Shown here piece by piece: positions 9,562 to 21,981 of a stretch of 64,000 nucleotides of DNA. Numbering within the stretch: position 1 is the stretch's first letter; each line of letters starts with the position of its first letter. Under the pieces are notes generated by a model. That model did not search any database. It saw only the letters and a program-made list of their open reading frames with translations, and had not been told where the DNA came from. A program made the translations under genes and the position numbers. Source of the DNA: Miscanthus floridulus (taxonomy: Eukaryota > Streptophyta > Magnoliopsida > Poales > Poaceae); the NCBI RefSeq assembly GCF_019320115.1, contig NC_089584.1, positions 106,657,799 to 106,721,798 on the forward strand. Reading direction: 5' to 3'.

Positions 9562-11533
9562 GCTGCACAAGTAAAAACAAGGACATGACAGTGAAAAATT
9601 AATGAAACAAATAAAAGCTAATGAAAAGGAAGTTAGATACATATTAGTGAATCTGATGGTTAGCACATTTGTATTACTCTCAGTATATTAAGAAGCTTCA
9701 ATTTAACAGTGAGAAAATTAATATACACCCTCTCCAACCAAACCAAATATATATAGATCTCTGCATAACCTTATTTTGCACAACCAAACCATCCAATTTA
9801 GCAAGAAAAACACTCGTACCATCACATCCATTCCAATGAAACTTAAAGGCTCTCTATAATCATTATTTAGCTGTGTCAAAAATAGTAAGCTACATCCATT
9901 TATCAGTGATCCAAAATTTCTTTTTAACTGATGTCTATAACAAATAAAACTGGGGATGGAGCTCCTAATTTTTCATAACCATGCCTTTATGGATCAACGA
10001 AGATGGCTAAAAGCTCACTCTGTTGTGTCACCAAAAGCATGAAGGAGCCATCAAGGATGATATCATGCATGTTTCCAGCACCCTCCGGGAACACCACGAC
10101 CCTGCAGGTGTTCATGCCAGCATTTCATCAAAGAGGAACTGCCCTTGCTGATCCTTCAAGCCTTGTGTTGGAAAAAATGCAGATTGCCGATACTATTTCT
10201 ACATAAAGTAAATACCAATACTATCTCTACGTAAAGAAAATGTAGATACGTACTTATGAAGCAAGAGTTACAGTTAAAAAAATAGTGTGTTAGTAAAGAT
10301 GATCTTCACACTTAGCAGCAGCCAAAAAAATATTTGGGAACTCATATACGAAATACTAATCGCAATGATTGTTTTCTTCAAATGGCACAAATAAAATATA
10401 GAGTTTAAATGAAAAAATTGTGGATTCGGAAACTAAATGCTCAATACATCATAAAATTTCACCTCCACCGAAACAATGCATCATAAATAGTTAATCCATA
10501 CTGTAGTTAATTTCTTAAAATTACTACCAAAATCAGAAGTACCTTGAGAGATAGGTTTCAGTTTCACTCACAGTAATTGTTGTGAGCTCATAGATTGGGT
10601 CCTAGCAAGGGCATTCTTGCTCTTCCATGATTGGAGATGTCAGCGACCTTGCTTGTAGGCTTGACCTCCTTCTAGGTTCATATTGCGTCAGCCTCCTCGC
10701 CTAGGGCCACCTTCGATGCATCCTGTCCGAGGTTATAGTTGCAAACATTACATATTATCTTTCCTACGAACACTAACGACAGCAGACATCTAAACACTCC
10801 AGTAAAAAAATGAAATATGTACTTTTATAAAAACCAAAACCACTATCTAAAGCGATGTTTTGAATTAAATCAAATTCAATACTTATCTTTGTGTATGCAT
10901 ACCTTTTCTGGATATAGTTTTCATATTCATTCTACTTGGTACTAAAAATAGAATAGCTGGTATCTTGACACGAATGAAGTTTTAAAGGATAGAGTCACAA
11001 TACAAGCAACTACAGATTTGTTAGTGTATTTCACGAAATCTGAATATACCATCTTGCTTGATAGTACGGCACTGAACCATGTGGTGGAGATGGTAGTTAA
11101 TGGGAGGGGTGAACTGGCACAAACATGTGTTCTAAATCAGGAGGACTAATTTAGCATCTAGTTATGTGCAGTCATTTTAACAAACACATAGCAGGTAGAA
11201 TGTAGCTTACACTGCACTTGGCCACAGCTCCGGCGTTCATATGAGCACATAAGGAACAATCTTTGGAAGTGCATCTAAAACTATCTGTGCACTATGGATG
11301 AAAATGCAAGCATGGACAGTGTCTAGTAGCAAGTATAATCTATGCACCCCAAAATAGCTAAACGAAACAACCAGACAAGCATGGTCAGGTAAATTTAGTA
11401 GCGACCTGATGCAGCAGCAGAGGTGTGTCCAAAAGCAATAGCTCTTGGAGCTTTCAAGCACCAGCTAAGTGTTGTGCTATTGTCTTAGTTGCTAAAAATG
11501 ACTCTAGGTTGCAGAAGAACAAGTTATGACATG
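9562..11533. other. Intergenic, possible decayed gene pieces
   Basis: No intact gene. Two stretches read with exon-like composition on the minus strand: about 10020-10160 (frame containing GNMHDIILDGSFMLLVTQQSE) and about 10590-10720 (frame containing SNHGRARMPLLGPN, with stops nearby). I do not recognise either. Their strand agrees with the TPR fragment at 11534-11681, so they may be exons of one decayed or captured gene. Confidence 0.3.
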
Positions 11534-11681
11534 ACCTTTCCATGGCATCATAGATTTCAGCAAGGTTAATGTACACACCAACAATATCAGGATGAGAAGC
11601 ATCATACTCTTACTCCAGAACTGCCCTTGCCTCCTTCAACAACTGTGCAGCCTCAACTACTGATAAACATAGGTGCTTATC
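11534..11681 (-). pseudogene. Fragment of a kinesin-light-chain-related TPR gene
   Basis: On the minus strand the frame reads EAAQLLKEARAVLE, stop, EYDASHPDIVGVYINLAEIYDAMER. This resembles a tetratricopeptide-repeat pair in plant kinesin-light-chain-related proteins, where the stop stands in place of a usual Gln (CAA or CAG to TAA). The rest of the gene is missing or unrecognisable nearby. Family recognition is from memory of the motif pattern. The internal stop and the lack of flanking exons make it a pseudogene or captured fragment. Confidence 0.5.
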
Positions 11682-12488
11682 AAAAACCAGAAATCACAGC
11701 GACAGTGACACTAAATGAAAACTTTCAAGATGTTGGAGATGCTGGTGCTGGTGCTCTATTTTCCGAAGATAAGTACTGCTTCCTCAAAAAGTAAATAGAA
11801 TAATAACAAAGGAAGTTGTATCATGTCCAGAGTTATTAAACATCTAAGCACCTCCATAAAATAAATTCTTAATCTAGAATATGTGCTTACTGATGCTGAA
11901 TTCTGGTTTGATCAGCACTAAGCGATTCCATCTCCATGAGGTAGTATTTTTCTTTTCATGAACCAAAATCTTATTGTGTAGCGTCAAACAAATTCATAAA
12001 GCATCCAGCTAGACATCTTCTGAAATTAACTCACAAGTTTCATCTCAGAGAACTTTGTAATACGGTATGAGGCAACCTGGCAGGCATCTTCTAATCTAAA
12101 ACAAATTATTTAGATGAAGATGGAGAGAGATTTGCTTTATTTTGCACACTGAGTTATGAAAGTTCAGACCAGAAGTCCAATGATGCCAAATTAATTAATT
12201 AGCAAGAATACATACATAGATGGTGAAATTACAGTTGAAATCTTATATGGTTACATTTCCAAGACCATATCCTACCAAACCATATGGTTGCATCTATGGC
12301 GAATCCATGAAAAATATGATTTCTAAGATTAATGCAGGCTGCCAAAAAAAGATTCAAAATACTGAGCAATAAATTAATAAACATTAACAATGGACAGTGG
12401 TATTTGAAGGATTTGAGTTCTAAAAAAATAACAAGCAACAATTATGATCCATTCAATATTAAAAATTATTTTGTGTGGTTTTTGGCCG
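11682..12488. other. Intergenic, no intact gene
   Basis: AT-rich. Short minus-strand frames near 11700-11790 and 12060-12110 look weakly exon-like and might belong to the same decayed gene as 11534-11681, but I cannot place them in the family. Confidence 0.3.
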
Positions 12489-13717
12489 GTGATGCAACTG
12501 CCGGACATGCAGAGGTGGATCGGCGGCTAGGTGGACGGCGGTGTGTGTGAGAGAGAGAGGAAGAATGGGGGTGGTGGATCTCGACGAACCTGCTCCCCGT
12601 CTTCATTGGGCTCTACAGCCACCGCAAGTCGTGCTGTGTAGGGGAAGGCAGCGCGGAGGGAGAACAATGGCGGCCGCTCGATGGCGAGGACCGCCCGCGA
12701 TGGCGAGGACGACGCGAGACCATGATGGGTGAGGGCGACGACGGGGAGGCGGATGAGGACGACGATGGCCGTGCAACGGTGAGGACGGCGGCCGCTCGAC
12801 GGTGAGGATGGCACGAGACTGTGGCAGCAGGTGAGGGCGACAATGGGGGAGTCGGGTGAGGAACTGCACGTGGCTCTGATGGACGACGTGGGAGCCTTGA
12901 TTGTTTTTCTTTTCTTTTCTCGCATGCGTGATTGTTTTTCTTTCCGATTTTACGTTATTGATTTTCTTTTCGATTTTGTTGGCGAGGAGGTGCTGGATCA
13001 TAGCAGACAGAACCATGGGCCCATATTAAAATGTTACACCAAAAAGTATCTACTCTTTAGTTTTTTAGTCGTGGGAGAAAGACCTTCGATCCTGGTGAAG
13101 GTGGCACTATTCACCTCCCGTTTTCTACACCCAGTTTCCCTTTCCTTGCCGTCCGATCGTGCTGCACCCATCCGATGCCCGACATGCCTGCTCCACGCCT
13201 CCACGCTGCCTACCGCTGTAGCCCTCCCCGTGTTGCTTTCCAGAAACCTCCACGCCGACCATCGCCAACCTTATCCGTCTCCTCTGCGGGCGCTCCACGC
13301 GCAGATGCGTCGCACTGCCGCCTCATAGCCTCCGCCTACTCTCATCTGCCCCGTTCGTGATCTCCACCGCTTGCGCCCTCCACCGACCGCCGTGCAATTC
13401 GCAGTGTGCCACCCCACAGCAACGCCGTCGGGTCACGATGCGGCCCCGCACCAGCGCCGGCCCGCCTCCGGGAATCTTCGTCGTGGCCTGTGGTGGCGCA
13501 GCAGCTCCCCCCAGCTGCGATGACACCCCATCAAAGCGCCCCCAACCTATGCCCTCCGTCAGCCGTGTGGCGCTGCCCGCAGGGCGCCGTTGCGCCGCAC
13601 CGCACCAACACAGCCGGGGCGCGCTGCGGCCCCGCAGCAGCGCCGACCCGACTCCGGCCATCTCCCTCGCGGTGTTTCATACTCGCGCACTCCTGCAGCG
13701 GTGATGGCCATGCCTAC
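12489..13717. other. GC-rich block flanking the retrotransposon nest
   Basis: Bases 12489-12900 are GC-rich with internal repetition (GATGGCGAGGAC and ACGGTGAGGA words recur). Bases 13140-13717 are Pro/Ala/Arg-rich in all plus frames and Gly/Arg/Ala-rich on the minus strand. No domain is recognised. Either a 5' gene region or a GC-rich transposon interior would look like this. The right edge at 13713-13717 (CCTAC) is the target duplication of the gypsy element. Confidence 0.35.
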
Positions 13718-14631
13718 TGATGAGGACATCGCTCTTTCAGATGCACCTGCTGATCCTCCAACCATTATGCAAGGTCCAATGACCCGAGCTCGAATGCGTC
13801 AACTCAATTTAGAGGTGAGCTCGTTCTTAAGCGATCATTTTCATACTTTTAAGAATGGACTACTACCTAATGATGTTATCTTGCTTAGGAACATTGGGGA
13901 GGGTCATGAAGGACTTAGAGGAAGTGGTGGAGGTGATGATGACTAGTAAGGACGTCCAACACAAGCCGGAGGCCCGGTCCAACATGAATTCGAGTCTGCC
14001 TCGGCCTCCAGGACCAGTCTGCCTTAAACTGGTCACCTAGGACACATCCGGACTGCGTTTTCGATGATCCACATATGGATGGAAAGTTAATTTGATAAGA
14101 AAGCCAATCTAAGTAGTTTCACATCAAAACCTCTTCGGAATAAATAGGAATCATTGAAACAAGTCAGCGTCCAGAATCTACCAGGGTGCTGTGACACCTT
14201 CTTTTGGTCCGTTGGACCGTGTATCGTGTTTGGGCCCATTAGGGGACGCGTCCAGGGTAGGCGACGACCCTAAGACCTTTATAATCATATGCTGCCGCCA
14301 TCATTAGGTTTTGGGTTTTGCTTAGATTATTCTGTCAAGAACAGTTTCGCCATTCATCGGTTTGTGAGACCCCAACTTTGAGAGATTAATCATTCATCTA
14401 CAATTTGGTTGTGTTCTTTCTTGTTCTTGCATGTGTTCTTCATTGCGCAGGCAGGGATCAGCCTTCTTGGCGAGGTCAACCTGGTCCGAGACTTGGTTGA
14501 TAACCAGAGGAGCTGTGGTGCTAAGATTGCAGGGTTCGATCTTTCAATCTAAAGCCAGATCGGTGTGACATTCTCCGCCACAACGATAGTTACCACCACC
14601 TGACGGAAGATCGGGATCCCCATTTCTATTA
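13718..14631 (+). repeat. 5' LTR of the outer gypsy element
   Basis: 914 bp, beginning TGATGAGGAC and ending TTCTATTA. Same length as the 3' LTR, with about 54 differences counted by eye (near 6 percent), almost all transitions. Confidence 0.92.
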
Positions 14632-15712
14632 AGTGGTATTAGAGCTAAAGTATACTGTCAGGTTCACATTTATTCCCTAGTTTGAGTGTTTCGCATTCGT
14701 CCCATAGTCCAGTGCCATACTCGTTTTTCCTGTCCTAGAACCTTCCGCGCCATAGCCTTTGCATATTTCAGTTTCAGAGTCCGTCGTGTTGAGTTTGTGT
14801 CCTAGTCAAGGTCTTGTTGCTGGTTAGGTCGTGTTAGAGTCCAGTTTGTGTGTTTTCCCCCATCGTTTCCATCAAATCTTTGCTGTTGTGACCAGTTTTG
14901 TGCATATTGTTCCCGTTTTGTCCTCTAATTCAGAGCCAATTCTTAAAACTGGTCTAGTTTTCGCATACGAACTCCGATTCTGACGTTCCATATATCAAAA
15001 TCGATCAGAAAAAATTTTTAGATCGATCCATCCTCTAATTTATTGGGGTTCAAAAATTTTAAATTGGTCAAAAAGTGGTCACAAAATCCTCTTTTCATAG
15101 TCATAAGGTTTTTGTCGATTTTGAGCAAGTTTTCTAAAAATACAACAGGCCACGTCTTACACTTGTTTAAGCTCATATTTTCTGTGGTTACTTCTTTTGT
15201 GCTCCTAAGTAAAGGAAAATATCAAAAAATAAAATAAAAAAGTCAAAATTTTCCAAAAAAACAACGACAGCCCAAAAAATAGAAAAAAAGAGGGGCAAAA
15301 GAGAAACAATATCTAGAGGAGCATATAGAGAAGACCAAAGTGAGTTGTGTTAGCGTGTGCTGTCTGGTTCCTTGTTTGTGTTGTTGTTTCCATCCACCAT
15401 ATTTGTTTTTCACACACCTGTCACATTTCTATTCACCATACTTTTGTCACACGCCTGGTACTTGGAACATTTTAGACCAGCAACGAGAATAAGTACTTTG
15501 GACTATAAGTCAACATTACTTTCTGTTACTGACTTGTGTGCCAGATATACATATTACTCTTTGTTTACCTTCCAAGCTCCACAAATTCTTTAGATTAGTA
15601 CAAAAAAAGGGCTTTGTAATCTCGGTACCACTGCCTCATAGGTATCACGAACCAGCCACCGGTTGTACCATCACTACTTGCGTTTGTAAGAACTTTGTAA
15701 GAGCTTGGTAAG
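14632..15712 (+). other. Primer-binding site and leader of the outer gypsy element
   Basis: TGGTATTAGAGC at 14634-14645 differs by one base from the plant initiator tRNA-Met primer site TGGTATCAGAGC. The rest is untranslated leader, T-rich, with no gene. It is cut at 15712 by the second gypsy insertion and resumes after 39908. Confidence 0.75.
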
Positions 15713-16097
15713 TGTCGATGTTTCACCACCGATAGCCTACCATGGGGGTGCCCGGGGCAGTTTGTTTGGGCTTCAACGTATGCGGAACTCGACGATGAAT
15801 GCAAGAGACAGTCGATTTATCCTGATTCGAGTCCTCGACCGTGATCGAGTAACAGCCTATGTCCAGTCGGCATTAGCCTTTGCGTTGGATTGACTGTAAA
15901 GTGTTGTGTTGCGTTGTCTTTCTAGGAACTCCGCCCTCCTTTATATAGTCAAGAGGTCAGAGTCCTAGTCGGTTTACAATGAGGTTCCTAATAGGATTAC
16001 AGAATACTACTACTACTAAGATTATAGGGAAAGAAGTCATAGTTAGACTAGATCCTCTCCCTTCCTTGTGGGGTATCCCGTGGGTCCCGTATCGACA
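15713..16097 (-). repeat. 3' LTR of the middle gypsy element
   Basis: 385 bp, with about 36 substitutions and two small indels against the other LTR by eye (near 9 percent). On the minus strand it contains the TATA-like CTATATAAAGG at 15938-15948, which supports minus-strand transcription. Confidence 0.92.
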
Positions 16098-16213
16098 AGC
16101 CCTCGAGCACTTCATGGTTGAGCTCTAGAAGCCTCATATTGTTCCTTCAGGTCTTGCCAAGCAGGAACAAGCGTCGTCTGAGTACTTTCTTAAGTGAAAC
16201 CATATAGCGCTTC

Positions 16214-16740
16214 TTGGGATCTTCAAGTGGTATGTGCTTTTTTGAAGAAAAAGTATGCCCGTCTGGGTGTAGCCCCCGAGCCTCTTGCTATTTAGAACAA
16301 GGAGCTGGAGGGTCTTGTCTTGAAATTATTCTGATTCTTCGTCGAAGGGCTCCCGAGCATATACCTGGGTTTTTTATCAAAAAGAACTCGGATATAGCTT
16401 GGTCTGGGTTCTTTTTGTTGTGAGTCCTTGAAGTGGTTTGTCTTGAAGAAGTCTTCTTGGTGACATGTGCTTTTTCGAAGAAAAAAGTGCACTCACTGAG
16501 TGTAGCCCTCAAGCCTCTTGCTATTTGGAACAAAAAGTTGGAGAGTCTTGAATCTTATGTTGTTTGAAAACTGTAGTCTTGAAGAAGTCTTTTGAGTGAT
16601 GTGCACTTTTTTAAAAAAAGTGCACTCACTGAGTGTAGCCCCCGAGCCTCTTGCTATTTGGAACAAAAAGTTGGAGGGTCTTGAATCTTATGTTGTTTGA
16701 AAACTGAAAGCCTCTCCTGTTGCAGCCCCCGAGCGTATTT
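16214..16740 (+). repeat. Imperfect tandem repeats, 3 copies
   Basis: The block TGTAGCCCCCGAGCCTCTTG followed by CTATTTGGAACAAAAAG recurs near 16268, 16501 and 16635. Each copy is preceded by a GAAGAAAAA(G) or AAAAAAGTGCACTC run. Spacing is irregular because of indels. Confidence 0.75.
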
Positions 16741-17714
16741 CCATGTTCTTTTATTAAAAAAGAACTCAGATGAAGGGTCTTATCATATTCTCTAGTAGTC
16801 TGCTGTTGTCAGATATAGTTGTATGGTGGTGGTTGAGTTGTACAGTGTTGGTATATCCTTTTGAATATGCTCGTCCTTGAGTACTGTTCCTTCATGCCTG
16901 AGTCCTCCTTCATTGATTTCTATCTTTTCACTATGTCCTTTGTTAGCTTTGTTCCATTGGTGCTCCCGGTCCATGTGCACCGCTTCTTTGGTCTATAAAT
17001 ACCCTCCTGGTGTGCTATTTTGATTCATCGAGCATTTTGTTACGTGATCTAAAATCTCTGTAGTCATGAATATGATAGTTTCTGAAGTAGAGCAGCCCCT
17101 GGGCGTATTTTGTAGTTCTTGTATATGTTGTTGTAGCTAGAGGGAGTCTTGTGATAGAGATTAGAGGTAGACTAATCTTATAGCGGCATTGTACTAGGAG
17201 GTACATGGCGGTAGTTGGAGGAAGTCTTGTGATGTGGGATACGTTCCTTCATCCAGTAGTTCTTGGTAGATCCCCCTTGCCTGCCTTGCGACTGTCCGGT
17301 GCAGATCAACGCCTGATATGGTGTCACATCAGATTTGGGTAGACAGATGCCTGCTAGCCTTCCCTGGTCCATGTTGTCCTGCTGTGCTACTGACTTCTAC
17401 CTCGGATGTACTGCATTCGTCCTTTAAAGAAAATAGTGTAGCCGAGTGCGGTTTGTTCGACCGAGTAGCAATTTGGAACACGTAGTCGTTCCAGAGCCTA
17501 GTTGTGTCCGGGTTCCTTTTTGCTACCTTGCTCGTCACAGTACTGAGTTCGTTGGGTCTTGTAAGATGTGTAATCTTATATTTTTTGAAGCCATTTATAA
17601 TGGAAAGAATCTTGTCTTCTGAGTTGTCATTCTTTTTTCTGTTGATGTCCTGGTTGTTTGAGATTTCTGAGTTCTTTCTTTAAGAACCGAGTTCTTATGT
17701 TCCTTGTGAGGTAA

Positions 17715-17955
17715 GCCCTTGTTTAGTTCCAAAAACTTTTCCCAAAAAGTGCTACAGTAACCATCACATCGAATCTTGCGATACGTGCATGGAGCATTAA
17801 ATGTAGACGAAAAAAAATTAATTACACAGTTTTGTTGGAAATCGCGAGATGAACGTTTTGAGCCTAATTAGTCCATGATTGAATACTAATTATCAAATAA
17901 AAACAAAAGTGCTACAGTAACCAAATTCCCAAATTTCACCCAACTAAACACAGCC
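17715..17955. mobile_element. Tourist-like MITE (TAA target duplication)
   Basis: 241 bp. Left end GCCCTTGTTTAGTTCC, right end complementing to GGCTGTGTTTAGTT. TAA lies on both sides (17712-17714, 17956-17958). The interior has the grass-typical GTGCTACAGTAACC near both ends and GAGCCTAATTAGTCCATGAT in the middle. Related to the element at 51941-52271. It lies inside the 3' region of the middle gypsy element and therefore inserted later. Confidence 0.82.
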
Positions 17956-18336
17956 TAACCCTTTGTTGCTTAATGGTTGATGATTTCTTTTTGTAGCAAT
18001 ATGATAACTCTGCCGTGGTTCTAGATGGATAAGTCTGAAATCTACCCATTGAACTGTACCCTTGTGTAGAAGTGTGCCGTCCATCATTTCAGTTGTGTCA
18101 GTTCTGTTGGGAAATGGACCGTTGCGTTCTCATTTCGTGTTAAAACGGGCCTGGTGGGCCGTGTTTGTATTGCTGTAAAAATCTATTTAAAGGCCTTCTT
18201 TCTTCTTTTTCTTTGCTGCCCTACTTTTGCCCTAAAACCCTAGTCTTCAAAACTTTGCCATCGCCATTGTCACCATCATCTGAGCACCGCCGTCTAAGCC
18301 TCATCTTTTCTTAGTGTTTATTGCTTTCGCTAGTAT

Positions 18337-21300
18337 ATGGGTAGGAAGAAAACAGCGAGCAAGTCCCAGGCAACCTTTGTAGACGAGGAGGCATCACTTT
18401 CTATTATTGAAAATTAAGAATTCATGGCCATGAGGGCTACTTAGAAGATCTGGCCGGCTCTGACTATAACTAAGGATCAGTTGCGTGAGCTTGTTAGTGA
18501 TTGCCTGATCTGGGACAAGGAGATTGCTGAATGGAGAGCTCCAGGCCAGCATTAGGTCCCAACTCTAGTCCCTGGTGAGATTGTTCTTTTTATCTCCTTT
18601 ATCTGTGCTGGACTCTGCCTTTCTGCCTCTGCTTTTCTTCATTGATTTCTCAGTTATTTTGGGATTAGCTTGAACCATCTTACTCCCAATGCTGTCTTTC
18701 ATCTTTCTATTTTTGTTCATCTTTGTGAAACTTTTCTTGGAATTCCTCCTTCTCTTTCTCTCTTTTGTTACTTCTTCCGTCTATAACCCCAACCCCACAG
18801 CGATGACACCCATGTTCTTGGTGGCTGCGGGATTTAGTTTTGCTAGGGTCGTAAGAGTAAATTCTTTGACTATGACTTGGTTGATTCTGTGAGGGATTGG
18901 CGTGCCAACTAGTTTTATGCTGCCAATATGATTCCGCCTCTTGCTATTCATTCTGGTTCTGGTCCCGTGGTTAATGACCAATGGGAAAAGAATCCCCTGA
19001 TGGTGGATGAGCTCCAGGCGATCAAGCCATTTCTTGAGAGGATATATGCTCTGAAACAACAAGGCTTGACCGGCTTCGGGATCGTTTCTAGTTTTCTTCA
19101 CCGCCGTGTTCAACCTCTGAAGGAGCGAGAGAATTATGGTTTTGAATACTCTAGGGTGGAGGACCCTTCTCGTATGGTCCCTACCCTTGAGTTGACTAGT
19201 GAGGAGGTGCTCGAGCACCTTCAGAAGATGTTGAAGGGAGTAAGCGTCGTCCCGCATACTGTCCTTGAGTATTGTGCTAACAACCTGCCTCCTGCTGTGA
19301 GTTATTTTTTCTTATGCGAGTACTTTTTGTATTTCCTTTGCTATCTTCACTTTTTGCTTAATCTTTCTCGTCTGGTTGTTTTACTCTTTTGTAGGAATTG
19401 GGGCGCAACTTTGTTGATCCGATCCCCCTTGATGACTGCCCTGCCATTGTGGAGACTGGGGAGAAACTTGCTGGGGCATCTTTAACCAGTAAGTTTCAAA
19501 CCACCACGATGTTTCCTGGTGTTTCTTCCATAGTTCTTGACACATATGTAGAGTATGTTCCTTGTCCAGTTCCTCGAGCTCCTCATAGTATCAGAAAAAG
19601 GGGGCGAGCGGATTGTTCTTCTTTCTAGATTGTCTACTACCAAGAAGTCTCGTCAATCGAGTACTCGTCTATGTACTCAAGTTATAGGTAGCGTGCTCCA
19701 AGGTGAGCATATTAATATGTTTTGTCTTTTTGTTGTTTGTTTTTTGCCTTTAACCAAGTACTTTTCTTCTTTTTCAAACGGTGCTGTGGTTGCCATGTTT
19801 GAGAGTGAGGAAGATGAGGATGATGATGCGGCCCTTGTTATGCGTCGGTGAGTTGTTTTCTTGTTTTCTGCTATTGAACACCTCTATTTGTTCTGACTTT
19901 GACCTTGTTCTCTTGTAGTAAGCGGTCATCGACCTCGAGTTCTTCTGGGGCTTCGGTACCAACCATGCCACTCCTATCGTAGGGTGGTGGTGATATTTTT
20001 GCTGCTATAGTTCCCCCTCTAAGGTCTTCTGTTGGTCTTGGGGGTTTTATGAAGAAGAAGATAGCTAAGTGAGTGAATCCTGGTTATATTTCTTTGCTTC
20101 TATTTTCCTCTTCTCTGATTCATATTCTTATCGGCGAGTTTCCTTATCATCTGTAGGCCCTCACCTTCCCTTAACCCTTAGTCAACCTCTTGTTAGTCCT
20201 CTAGTGTGCCCCTATGTTCTGAGTCTTGGGACTCAGAATGTGCGGTCAGTGAGGTGGCTATGAGGGAAATAGGGTTCCCTAGTGGTCATGTAACTGCTGA
20301 TTTGCTGGCTCCAGAGGTGACCGTGGCCGTGGCGGTGGAGCCATCTGAGGAGGTAGCCAGGGCTTCCTAGGGTACGTCCTTGGTCTTGTCTTCTTTGCCT
20401 CGGCCGGCTTCTCCCTCTGCTCCTCTTGCTAGTGGCGTTCAGCGTTTGGATGATGATGTGGTGCAACAATTCAATGCCACTCATCAGTTGTCAGAGCTGA
20501 CCGCTACTTGGGGAACCTTTGTGACTTCTTTTAGGGAAAAACTCCAGGTAATTTTTTTTCTAAAGTTCTTTCTTTGGATGTTCGCCTTTCTTCTGTTCTT
20601 ATGTCTTATTTTTCTCTCTCCTTTATTCAGTCTTTTTCTTGGGATCATACCAGCTTCTTTTTCTTATCTAAAACCGAGAAGAAGTTGCCTTTTGAGGTTA
20701 GTGCCCTAAAAATAGAGCTTGACCTCTGTCGGGCTGAGATGGAGACCGAGCGCCAAACGCACTAAAAGGAGGAAAAAGCTCTCCATGCCTAGGTGGTTGA
20801 GACAAAAAAGTGGAGGGATGCTACTGTCCAGGAAGCCTTGAAGAATGTGGAGGCCATGAAGAATGAGTGCAATGGTATTGTGGGTTCTTTTTGTTTCCTT
20901 TTGTATTTAAATTTCCCTTTCTGCTGACTTGTTTTTTGGTGCCTAGTCTAGGTCTCCAAGTTGAAAAGCAGAAGCTCTCGAAGGGTATTAAGGAAATGAA
21001 GACACTTGCTCGCAATAGTCACAATAGGGCTGAAGAGGTAATTACTTGTGCTGAAGAAGAACTCACGCTTGCCAAGTTGATTAGGCGTGGAGCTGACAGG
21101 GATCTTGTGTAGGTCCAAAAATGGTTGAAGTCTTGACTGGTAAGTTGGCGATGGCTACTGAGAACTAGAATGCTTTGTGGAAATCATTTCGGTCAGTAGC
21201 CGATCTTCTTCGGACTCCATCGGATGATGGTCAATCTTGGGCTCAGTTTATTCCCCATGTTTTGACCCGTTTCTAGGAGTTCATGAAGAGGTGCACCCAA

Positions 21301-21495
21301 CTATGTACCAGAAATGTTCTTACCCAGGTCCGGGTTCTTGCTCTGGAGATGCCTTTGTCCAAGATTGTAGAGGAAGCCAAGAGTCAAGAGTATCTGGATG
21401 CCATTGAAAAGGTGGAGCCTGAGGTCGAAGATTTAGCTAGGAGGATCATAGATAATCTTAATATTGATATTTCTTCTCCTGATGACGATGCTTGA
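18337..21495 (+). pseudogene. Antisense ORF of the middle gypsy element (PF04195-type)
   Basis: Runs opposite to gag-pol, from the ATG at 18337 to the TGA at 21493-21495. The first part (about 18470-19290) contains EWRAPG, VPGEIVLF, SLNHLTPNAV and then MIPPLAIHSGSGPVVNDQWEKNP. These are features I associate with the putative gypsy-type transposon family PF04195, a protein of unknown function found in plant Tat-like elements. A clear GT-AG intron lies at 19297-19394 (PPA joined to ELGRNFVDPIP). Further introns are likely near 19490-19530, 19700-19790 and 19850-19920. The C-terminal half (20400-21495) is charged, Glu/Lys-rich and probably coiled coil. In-frame stops (for example TAA soon after the start at 18337) show it is decayed. 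Confidence 0.6.
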
Positions 21496-21589
21496 TGTAA
21501 TTGACCTTTGTATTCTAGCCTCTGTAATAGGATATTATACTTCTTTTTGAATGAAGATCCTTTATTTTTTGTTGATGTCTTCTTTGCCT

Positions 21590-21835
21590 GGATGTCTTTG
21601 ATTTTGTCAAGTGCTTGTCATGCTTTCATCTATGCCGTATAAATAGCTCGGTATTTGTAGATCGTTGTCGTGACAAACTTTCTTGATTTGTCGAGTGCTT
21701 GTCTAGCTTTCATCTACGCCGTGTAAACAACTTAGTATTTGTAGATCGTTGTCTTGACAAACTTTCTTGATTTGTCGAGTGCTCGTCTGGCTATCGTGTA
21801 AACAACTCGGGGTAAGTAGATCTTTGTCTTTACAA
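21590..21835 (+). repeat. Tandem repeat, 3 copies of about 85-90 bp
   Basis: Units carry TTGTCRAGTGCTTGTC, then CTTTCATCTA, then GTATTTGTAGATCGTTGTC. The third copy has a short deletion. It lies just beyond the end of the antisense ORF and may form part of its 3' UTR. Confidence 0.75.
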
Positions 21836-21981
21836 CCTTTTTGTTCTTGTTAGTTCTAAAAAGACTTAGGACCAGTGATCTCAAGCATCTTTAGCTTCTT
21901 CTTTTTAGCTTTTTGCTTAACTCGAGATGTGGTCAGCATCTGGCTCTTTCCCTGGTTGTAAAAACATCTTAGGATTGGTTT

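Larger units (their letters stand above)
16098..18336 (-). other. 3' untranslated region of the middle gypsy element
   Basis: No retroelement gene. It contains imperfect tandem repeats at 16214-16740 and a Tourist-like MITE at 17715-17955. Near 17380-17560 words from 16214-16740 recur faintly. Confidence 0.55.
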
